Positions 5,206 through 10,913 of a stretch of DNA of 10,913 nucleotides are shown piece by piece. The position numbers and the translations under genes are program-made. The notes under the pieces are model-generated. The model did not search any database. It was not told the origin of the DNA and saw only the letters and a list, made by a program, of their open reading frames with translations. Location: assembly GCA_047629355.1 (NCBI GenBank), contig JBLHWU010000210.1, positions 1 to 10,913 of the forward strand. The letters run 5' to 3'. The stretch's first letter is position 1; every line of letters starts with the position of its first letter. This DNA comes from CAYUNA01 sp047629355. GTDB lineage: Bacteria > Bacteroidota > Bacteroidia > Chitinophagales > Saprospiraceae.

Positions 5206-7404
5206 ATGAAGAAAAGAAGAAACAATCAACATCGGTCCCCCCAATTCTCCTGGTCTGCTCTGATGCTCGCCATGACTTATATGTTTATAACTGGCTTTAG
5301 TGTGGACGGTACATGCACAAATCCAATTGTAAATAATGTCACCACTGATCTCAATGGTGACGGTACTATCAATATTCTGGTAATCGGTACCAATAGTTCC
5401 ATCAATGGCGCGGAGGCCTTTTCTCCTGACCAAATCGCAGTGGAATTGCAAAATATTCTATCTGCTGATAATTCTATTTCCATCGATGTTAATGTTGTCG
5501 CTGAAGATATACATATGAGTGCGCCCGTTACCGTAGGTTTAGGCGGAGGCGGAACGGAATATAACTGGACACACCACAGTCATTCGTTGACACAATACTA
5601 CTACTGGCCGGAAGGTTTAGATGCTCGAATGGCTAACTTGAGTGGGACTGGTGATGTCGATTGGGACTATGTCGTCATCGGCGCGGACCCCCATATTATC
5701 TCTACAACACCAGGCTACTATTCCTTAGGCGTCAATAAAATTGCAGCGAAAGTTGCGGAAGGTGATGCCCAGCCACTTTTGCTCATGATGTGGCCTAAGG
5801 ATGATTCATCCCTTGCTTCTATCGAGCATTTCGAAGAGTTCACTTATCGGTCTGCTGACGGGGCAAAGGTTCCAGTATCGACTGTTCCTGTTGGTCTTGC
5901 TTGGGAGGCATTGCCTGATGACCTACAGGACGATGCGATTTTTCATCCCTCACCAAACGGTGCATATTTGGCTGCAGCAAGCATCTATTCTCATATCTGT
6001 GGCAACAATGCCTCTTTGTCGGATTACGTTTACGACGATGAATTAGCGGACATCGCCTTATCTACGGTAACCGATGAGGAAAACCAGGTTCATTATACGG
6101 GCGCTCGAACGTTTATATCTCCTTTCAAAAGTTGTGACATCACCGATGAAACGCTGAATTACAATCATACCGGCTCAAGTTCTGAGAATGGTATTAAAAC
6201 TGGTTTGCAGTGGGTCTTCAATCAAACACCAGAGACGCTTCAGAATGGAGGGACTTCTCCAATCGACTTCAACTACGGGCGAGCAAACTCAAATTTTGAG
6301 GCGAATAAACGCTACAAAATTGATCCTCTTTTATTTGACTTCTCTTTTGGGTTTCCGATGCAGGATCATGGAAATAATGGAGACCTGTCCTTATTATATG
6401 GTTTAGACAGACGACAAAGTGGCACCACGAATGACACCGACTTGGGCGTTGCTCGCTTTATGGTGGAAGAATCCGAGTTGCCATATGCTCGAGCAATTCC
6501 GGTACGTACCTTGTTTGCACAAATGAAAGAAGTTAGCCCAAATATCTCTGCCTATAGAGATTCTTGGCATATGCACCGCGACCTTGACAAAGCAATCGCT
6601 GCTTACATGTACACCTTGCTCACTAGTAATTGCTCTGTTGGAGAAGAGCCTGCAGAACAAGATTCGGACGAATGGCGTACGTGGATGGCGCACAAAATTG
6701 GTTATGAAACCGCTTGGACGCTAATGTATTTGAATGGAGCCGCTCCAGATTGTAGCTTGTTTGTCGATTTAGATGAAGATGGATTTTATGCCTATGAAGA
6801 TTGCGATGATGACGATGCGAATATTAATCCTAACCAAACAGAAGAAATTTACAATGGTATTGATGATGATTGTAACCCTGCAACGCTTGATGATGATTTA
6901 GACCAAGATGGTTTCTTAGCCGCTGATGATTGTGATGATAACGATGCGAACATCAGTCCTGGTCAAATTGAAGAACCTTACAATGGTATTGATGATGACT
7001 GTAATCCTGCAACTTTTGACGATGATTTAGACCAAGATGGTTTTTTGTTAGCGGATGATTGTGATGACAACGATGCGAATATCAATCCTGACGCAGAGGA
7101 TATTCCAAATAATGGAATCGATGAAGATTGTGATGGCATGGACATGATTTCGTCCATTTATGAGTTAGCCAATTCAACAATTAATATTTATCCAAATCCT
7201 GCAATTGACATTATCAATATTGAGGTATCCGGCAATCTTAAATACACGGCTAATTTGTATAATTTAGAAGGAAAACTAAATGTTAGTACAACTAATCAGG
7301 GTAAAATTGAAATCCAAAATTTACCAGCAGGGGTTTATTTGTTGGAAATCGAAAGTCTAAGTTCAGGAGAAAAAATAGTCGAAAGAATAATAAAAAGGAA
7401 TTAG
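5206..7404 (+). CDS. Secreted SGNH-hydrolase-like protein with MopE repeats and T9SS sorting domain
   Basis: This 732-residue exported protein has a basic N-region (MKKRRNNQHR) and a hydrophobic core at about 17-33. Residues 55-265 look like a divergent SGNH/GDSL-type hydrolase: ILVIGTNSSI (57-66) at the nucleophile block position and IFHPSPNGAYLAAASIYSHI (245-264) matching the 'HPSxxGxYLAA' His block. The Ser block is not canonical, so catalysis is uncertain. Residues about 300-510 are unassigned, with WHMHRDLDKAIAAYMYTLL near the end. Three 36-residue repeats (521-556, 564-599, 607-642) follow the pattern DLDxDGF..DDCDDxDANI.P....NGIDDDC, the MopE-type metal-binding motif rich in Asp and Cys. 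Residues 658-732 form a type A T9SS sorting domain (INIYPNPA, then LPAGVYLLEI, ending ERIIKRN). It should be exported by Sec, carried across the outer membrane by T9SS, and released or anchored at the surface. It is the only sizeable gene on this strand and is probably a single transcription unit. Confidence 0.85.
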   Translation: MKKRRNNQHRSPQFSWSALMLAMTYMFITGFSVDGTCTNPIVNNVTTDLNGDGTINILVIGTNSSINGAEAFSPDQIAVELQNILSADNSISIDVNVVAEDIHMSAPVTVGLGGGGTEYNWTHHSHSLTQYYYWPEGLDARMANLSGTGDVDWDYVVIGADPHIISTTPGYYSLGVNKIAAKVAEGDAQPLLLMMWPKDDSSLASIEHFEEFTYRSADGAKVPVSTVPVGLAWEALPDDLQDDAIFHPSPNGAYLAAASIYSHICGNNASLSDYVYDDELADIALSTVTDEENQVHYTGARTFISPFKSCDITDETLNYNHTGSSSENGIKTGLQWVFNQTPETLQNGGTSPIDFNYGRANSNFEANKRYKIDPLLFDFSFGFPMQDHGNNGDLSLLYGLDRRQSGTTNDTDLGVARFMVEESELPYARAIPVRTLFAQMKEVSPNISAYRDSWHMHRDLDKAIAAYMYTLLTSNCSVGEEPAEQDSDEWRTWMAHKIGYETAWTLMYLNGAAPDCSLFVDLDEDGFYAYEDCDDDDANINPNQTEEIYNGIDDDCNPATLDDDLDQDGFLAADDCDDNDANISPGQIEEPYNGIDDDCNPATFDDDLDQDGFLLADDCDDNDANINPDAEDIPNNGIDEDCDGMDMISSIYELANSTINIYPNPAIDIINIEVSGNLKYTANLYNLEGKLNVSTTNQGKIEIQNLPAGVYLLEIESLSSGEKIVERIIKRN
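6766..7131 (+). repeat. Three in-frame MopE-type repeats, 129-bp period
   Basis: Units at 6766-6873, 6895-7002 and 7024-7131 encode three 36-residue Asp/Cys motifs separated by 7-residue spacers, so the DNA repeats every 43 codons. Units 1 and 2 share TEEIYNGIDDDCNPAT- and IEEPYNGIDDDCNPAT-like text, while unit 3 ends NGIDEDC. The high similarity suggests duplication by unequal crossing-over within the gene. The family (PF11617, MopE-like) is linked to metal binding, with copper known for the founding protein. Confidence 0.8.
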
Positions 7405-7479
7405 GTAACGCTATAAAATTTCTAAACAGCAGTTTTTAATGAATTTTGTTTAAAAATAGCCTTACAATATAGACTTTCA

Positions 7480-7510
7480 AGAGGGAGGAAGCTTAAAATT
7501 TCCTCCCTCT
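7480..7510. terminator. Strong hairpin downstream of the secreted-protein gene
   Basis: A perfect 11-bp stem (agagggaggaa / ttcctccctct) with a 9-nt loop lies 76 bp after the stop codon at 7404. The stem is GC-rich but no T-run follows on either strand, so it is not a textbook intrinsic terminator. It could block RNA decay from the 3' end or act in convergent termination between this gene and the DUF4249 pseudogene. Confidence 0.5.
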
Positions 7511-7518
7511 AATAACAG

Positions 7519-7585
7519 ACAGTGCGCGTTTCCTGCGGCAACGCGAGTGGGAGTTTGAGAGATAAAAAAAGCTTTTTGCAAAACC
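7519..7585 (+). repeat. Dispersed intergenic repeat, copy B
   Basis: This is a 67-bp relative of the block at 4854-4919 (see copy A), same orientation, sharing the acagtgc start, the acgcg core, gagag and the gctttttNNaaaacc end. Its right end overlaps the A/T-tract hairpin that closes the DUF4249 pseudogene. Confidence 0.5.
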
Positions 7586-7594
7586 TTTTTTTAT
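7562..7594 (-). terminator. A-tract/T-tract hairpin ending the DUF4249 locus
   Basis: The arms ataaaaaaag (7562-7571) and ctttttttat (7585-7594) pair perfectly over 10 bp around a 13-nt loop. On the minus strand the seven-T run forms the downstream arm. The hairpin overlaps the pseudogene's TAA at 7591-7593. The stem is AT-rich and therefore weak, so it is a plausible but not certain terminator. Confidence 0.4.
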
Positions 7595-8430
7595 TCCCGT
7601 ACTACCTCAAAAAAAGCTTCTTGACTATTAAAATCAGAAAACACTCCTAATGCATTCAAGACATTAGATGGAGGCTTATTCAAATCTCTGGAATCCTGTT
7701 CTCTGTTTTCATATAAGTCCGCATATTCTTGATTGATATGATAGACTTTGACGGAGTAGGTACCAAAAGACTCTAAAGTGCCAGCTAAGAAAATTAACGA
7801 AGATTCATTCGTAGGTTCTGAGACAAAACGAAATTCTGATAACGCATTAACAATCTGACCAGGAAAAATGGGGTCAAGGGTATCGCTAACACTTTCGACG
7901 ATCATAAAATAAAGGTCTTCATCAGGATTGTCTCAAGTTGCTTCAATAGCTGAACTGGTTAGAAAACTTCTAATTGCCATAAGGATAGAATCCATACCAC
8001 TACTAAAAGGCAATATTGGTACAAATAAGGAATCCTGTGATAAGTATATTCCTGTTGTTGGAGTAGGCACGGTTGTCTGTCCAGTTGCCGTAATGCCACT
8101 ATGTACTATCTCTAATTGAAATACATCATTGGTTTCAATTGTAACATCATCATTTGGGTAATGATAAAATCCATCATCTCCTGACGAGATTAAACCAAAG
8201 CGTTCTCCATTCTTTATCAAAGTCACTTCAGCATTATTGATTGGCATAGAGGTACTCTCCTCATCCGTTAATGGAAAAGTAGTTTTTACACGAATATCAT
8301 CAATCGGCTGGCCTGCATATAAAAATGCCTCTACCACAAATTGATTCTCAGCAATATTGTTTAGATTTTCTTCGTCACAAGAGAAGCATAATAAAGCTGT
8401 CAGGAAAAGATAAAAAGTATATTTTTTCAT
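7591..8430 (-). pseudogene. DUF4249-type lipoprotein, interrupted by one in-frame stop
   Basis: The reading frame runs from ATG at 8430 to TAA at 7591-7593, 279 residues, broken only by TGA at 7935-7933. Before the stop is a lipoprotein signal (MKKYTFYLFLTALLCFSC, lipobox Cys18), then a beta-rich domain including NQFVVEAFLYAGQPI and INNAEVTLIKNG. Read through the stop, the text is IEAT*DNPDEDLYFMIVES in one frame, so a TGG (Trp) to TGA change restores a typical 'TWDNP' segment. This layout matches DUF4249 outer-membrane lipoproteins that sit next to TonB-dependent receptors and are thought to help ligand capture. A GTG or ATG restart (the ATG at 7905) could make a C-terminal fragment without a signal, which is unlikely to work. 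A sequencing error or readthrough is possible because only one base separates it from intact. It lies downstream of the decayed receptor and probably shared its transcript. Confidence 0.8.
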
Positions 8431-8444
8431 TGTTCTTTTTTAGA

Positions 8445-8497
8445 TGTCAGGAGTCAGGTAAAGTACAGCACTCCTGACACCTCACCCTTGACTCCTC
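8445..8497. repeat. Inverted and direct TCAGGAG/CTCCTGA repeats
   Basis: A perfect 10-bp stem, tgtcaggagt (8445-8454) with actcctgaca (8470-8479), has a 15-nt loop. The unit recurs as gagtcagg inside the left side and as gactcct at 8490-8496. It fills the gap between the original end of the receptor gene and the start of the DUF4249 gene. It may be a short repeat cluster or a processing hairpin that separated expression of the two genes. Confidence 0.55.
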
Positions 8498-8543
8498 TAA
8501 TTAAAATCTAATATCCGCAGATAAATTAGAAGTCATTCCTAAA

Positions 8544-8635
8544 TAGACTTTATGAATGGCGACTCTGGATAATTCGCAAACTATTGATTATCAATTATTT
8601 GCAATTCTAAAAAAGCTACTCATTCATAAAGTCTA
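8544..8635. mobile_element. TA-flanked palindromic MITE inside the receptor gene
   Basis: tagactttatgaatg (8544-8558) and cattcataaagtcta (8621-8635) are a perfect 15-bp inverted repeat. Inside, a concentric weaker match (aattcgcaaactattgat against aattgcaaataattgat) makes the whole segment one long palindrome centred near 8589. Taking 8544-8545 and 8634-8635 as a duplicated TA, removal of the 88-bp core plus one TA (90 bp) joins EIKY to YLGMTSNLSADIRF in one open frame. TA duplication is typical of IS630/Tc1-mariner-type elements. It carries several stop codons in the receptor frame. Confidence 0.8.
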
Positions 8636-10324
8636 ATATTTAATTTCCGAAATAACGGGTGGTTTTTCCGTAAAATCATATTCTCGATACCAAATATTAC
8701 GACGGTTGTAAAAATTAAAAATAGAAAGACCAATATCTATATCAAACCGATCAACCTTGGTCACATAATGTATCGACAAATCCAAGCGATGATAGGGAGG
8801 TAAACGAGAAGCATTTTTAGCCCCAACACTTATATAATTAATTGTTTCTCCATCCAATAATTCAATGGAATATTGCCCCGCTGGTTCGGTAAATGGCTTG
8901 CCAGAAGCCAACACAAAAGTCGCTGCTAATCGACATTTCCCCACTTCATAAGAATGAACGGTTTTGAATTCATGCCGTTGGTCATGCAAAGCAGAAAATT
9001 CATAGCCATTATTAAGCCCAGAGAATTTGTTCCGCACCCTTGCTAAAGTATAAGTGACCCAGACCGTATAAGCGCCTCTTTTCTTTTGTAATAAGAATTC
9101 TACTCCTTCCGCATAGCCACTTCCAGAGAAAAATAATTGATTCAAATCAATATCATTTCTTTGAAATCGTAAGGAGAATTCCGATAAGTTATTTAAATTT
9201 TTTCGATAGGCTTCCACATCAAAAATATAACCATCCGTTTCATAAGCTGCGCCTACAACAAAGTGTTCTGCATTACTAACCTTTACCAAATCGTCATCTG
9301 CTAATAACCAAAAATCTCGTGAGCCTTCCGTCACATTTTCATTGACAATTCGATTGACAAATTGATAATGCTTGCCGTAGCCTCCTTTGATTTTAATTTT
9401 TTCAGCTAAGTTGTATTGAAAAGAAAAACGAGGTGCCCAAATGGTGTAAAAGAAACATGAATCTCTTCCGTTTGAGTGAGTTAATCAAAAAATCAAATTA
9501 TTCAATTTTAAGAAAAATTTAACATATATTTCAAAGAACTTTCTTGGATGCTAACACAGCACCTAATATATAAGCGGCGGCGTAAGTAGCTTCTTGTTGA
9601 AGGTCTAAAATAGTCGTTGTATCATCTCGAATAAATTTATAATCTACCTCCGCCATTGTTCTCAAGCCGCCAAACTCCAATTTATGCTTACTATTCAATT
9701 GATATTCATTATCCAAACGAATCGTAAAGTCTCTAACATCATTATCTTCAAAGGTCCTAATTGTTCGATCCAGAACAACGGTATCTTGGTCTATCAAGGT
9801 TACTAAAATATCTACTTCCCTATCATATTTACTAAAATAATTGGAATTCGCGACCATTAAATTGGAATACTATTTTGCATCCCATTGACGAGACCATTTA
9901 CCACTGACTCCTTTGTTACCCCAATCATTTTTTTCATCCACATCTAACTCCATTAAAATATTAGCGTTTGCTCCTCTTTCTAAACTTATATCCTGAAATT
10001 CTACCAGATGCTCCCCGCACATACAATCCTGAAGAGCTTTCATTACTGCCACTTACACCAAGGAGTAACTGCAAAGACCGAAAAATATCAACCTCTCCAA
10101 CATTGGGTAATAAAGCCAATTGAGCAGGTGAAACTTGAATGGTACTGATACCTTCAGAGGCATTCATCATTTTAAAGGATTTGCCACTAACGACGATTTC
10201 TTCCAAATTAACCCCAGAGGATAGGGTAATTGTTAGCCCCTTAATATCATCTGTGCCTGGCGCTATCGGGATTTCTACAGAAGTATATCCCACATAGATT
10301 ACCTGTAAAATCAAGGTGTCTTTT

Positions 10325-10364
10325 GGTACATCTATTAGGGAAAAGGTACATCTATTAGGGAAAA
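10325..10364. repeat. 20-bp perfect tandem duplication causing a frameshift
   Basis: Bases 10325-10344 are repeated exactly at 10345-10364. Because 20 is not a multiple of three, the receptor frame changes within LIDVP and ends after FP at a TAA. Deleting one copy restores a continuous regulatory domain (GYFSLIDVPKDTLILQV). Confidence 0.9.
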
Positions 10365-10536
10365 ATAACCATCTACATTGGTCGAAGTTCCCTCATTCGT
10401 TCCTTTGATAATAATGTCAGAAAAGGGCAATCGCTCTTGATTTTCTGCACTTTTTACAACTCCAGATATTGTTCTTTGCGCAAGGACGGGAAAGACAAAA
10501 AATAGTAAGCTAAATAATAGGATTATCTGTTGGTTC

Positions 10537-10698
10537 ATAAGTAGGTGACCTTAAATAATCGACACTTTTGACAAAGGATATTTTTTGTTTAAGAAAAAAA
10601 GATTCTTTAATAGTCCTTCTATTGAAGGCGTTTTTAAGTTTTTTAAACGGAAAATAGTCCTGTCGAAAAGTGTCGATTATTTAGGGGCACTTACTTAT
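10537..10698. repeat. Large imperfect inverted repeat at the receptor start
   Basis: Arms of about 55 bp (roughly 10537-10592 and 10643-10698) are reverse complements with scattered mismatches and one indel. The best block is taaataatcgacactttt (10552-10569) against its complement near 10665-10682. The centre holds a small ccttc-tatt-gaagg stem (10615-10628). The left arm includes the last two bases of the receptor ATG. No clear target duplication was found. It could be a MITE, the remains of an insertion sequence, or a leader hairpin. Confidence 0.6.
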
Positions 10699-10834
10699 TC
10701 TATGTTTTGAAAGAAAAAGTCATTTTTTCACCAGCCTTGATGAACCCCCAAACCGCTCGTAAAAATGCTTTCTTTCGTAAACAATATTCGGTTTGGAATG
10801 CTCTTTAGCTTAGTTCAAAAAAGTGTACGGTAGC

Positions 10835-10897
10835 AAAAAAATAAAAAGGCACATAACAACCATTTCAACATTATATGAAATAATTCTTATGCGCCTT
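10835..10897 (-). terminator. Intrinsic terminator for a minus-strand gene beyond the right edge
   Basis: On the minus strand aaggcgcataa (10897-10887) pairs with ttatgtgcctt (10856-10846) at 10 of 11 positions. An inner atttca/tgaaat stem lies within the loop, and the hairpin is followed directly by TTTATTTTTTT. This is the standard order for Rho-independent termination on the minus strand. No coding tail is visible between it and 10913, so the gene it serves must end further right. Confidence 0.55.
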
Positions 10898-10913
10898 ATT
10901 GCCTCGATGTCGA

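Larger units (their letters stand above)
8501..10538 (-). pseudogene. TonB-dependent outer-membrane receptor, multiply broken
   Basis: Reading from ATG 10538, the fragments are a signal peptide (MNQQIILLFSLLFFVFPVLAQ), then a carboxypeptidase-like regulatory domain (RTISGVVKSAENQERLPFSDI). A 20-bp duplication shifts frame; removing it continues as VDGYFSLIDVPKDTLILQVI. The plug start follows (NLEEIVVSGK, LPNVGEVDIFRSLQLLLGV, SGLYVRG). After GLYVRG, near 10015, the frame changes and the text jumps to barrel-like sequence (ISLERGANANILMELDVD), so most of the plug is deleted. TAG at 9872-9870 replaces a probable Trp (WDAK*YSNLM). Barrel sequence continues to about 9540, then a scrambled stretch to about 9470, then APRFSFQYN and onward to EIKY. 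A TA-flanked palindrome stops it there, with the original ending YLGMTSNLSADIRF and TAA at 8501-8503 lying beyond it. The terminal Phe is the expected barrel signature. Such receptors import bulky ligands using TonB energy; this copy cannot. Confidence 0.9.

Noticed and set aside
5017..5451. 144-codon minus-strand ORF
   Set aside because: More than half is antisense to the start of the secreted-protein gene, which has clear domains; the protein has no coherent features and spans the candidate promoter and tandem repeat.
7933..7935. TGA read as a recoded amino acid (selenocysteine or Trp)
   Set aside because: A single TGG-to-TGA mutation in a locus already full of lesions is simpler, and no selenocysteine-type stem-loop is evident.
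10740..10808. 22-codon plus-strand ORF (MNPQTARKNAFFRKQYSVWNAL) and an overlapping minus-strand ORF ending MTFSFKT
   Set aside because: Both are very short, lie in a region of repeats, and have no supporting start signal or recognised homology; I cannot choose between them or call either a gene.
1..10913. CRISPR array, tRNA, rRNA, phage or defence genes
   Set aside because: No regularly spaced repeats, no RNA gene signatures and no protein motifs of such systems were seen on either strand.

Overview
The window looks like accessory-rich chromosome from a free-living Bacteroidota member, probably Saprospiria-like. Supporting signs are a type IX secretion (T9SS) C-terminal sorting domain, a TonB-dependent receptor with an N-terminal carboxypeptidase-like regulatory domain paired with a DUF4249-type lipoprotein, a candidate promoter of the TTTG / TAnnTTTG kind, and AT-rich intergenic DNA. 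The genus cannot be fixed from the sequence alone.

Layout. At 1-168 (+) is the C-terminal tail of a gene that starts outside the window, possibly a transposase. From 337 to 4401, all on the minus strand, lies an acyl-CoA metabolism set: an acyl-CoA dehydrogenase (3241-4401), a CaiB/BaiF family III CoA-transferase/racemase (786-1835) and a hot-dog thioesterase (337-768). It is split by a coupled pair of unknown genes, a four-helix membrane protein and a secreted TPR-like protein (2028-3184). Inverted-repeat elements sit 22-23 bp upstream of both the CaiB-like gene (1859-2017, with exact target duplications) and the dehydrogenase (4424-4612). From 4613 to 5205 is a non-coding, repeat-rich stretch ending in a candidate promoter. 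At 5206-7404 (+) is a 732-residue secreted protein with an SGNH-hydrolase-like N-terminal region, three MopE-type metal-binding repeats and a T9SS sorting domain. It is flanked by two diverged copies of one intergenic repeat.

From 7591 to 10538 (minus) is a decayed outer-membrane uptake locus. The TonB-dependent receptor carries a 20-bp tandem duplication that shifts frame, a large deletion of the plug region, a Trp-to-stop change, a scrambled barrel segment, and a roughly 90-bp TA-flanked palindrome that cuts off the last 17 residues. Its DUF4249-like partner carries a single in-frame stop. Upstream of the receptor is a fourth large inverted repeat (10537-10698), and at the right edge a minus-strand terminator implies another minus-strand gene beyond the window.

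The acyl-CoA enzymes plausibly act together on branched or unusual acyl-CoA thioesters: dehydrogenation, racemisation or CoA transfer, and hydrolysis. The main theme of the window is several unrelated short non-autonomous inverted-repeat elements, three of them at the 5' ends of genes and one inside a gene, next to a transport locus being lost. No CRISPR array, tRNA or rRNA was seen, and no complete insertion sequence.
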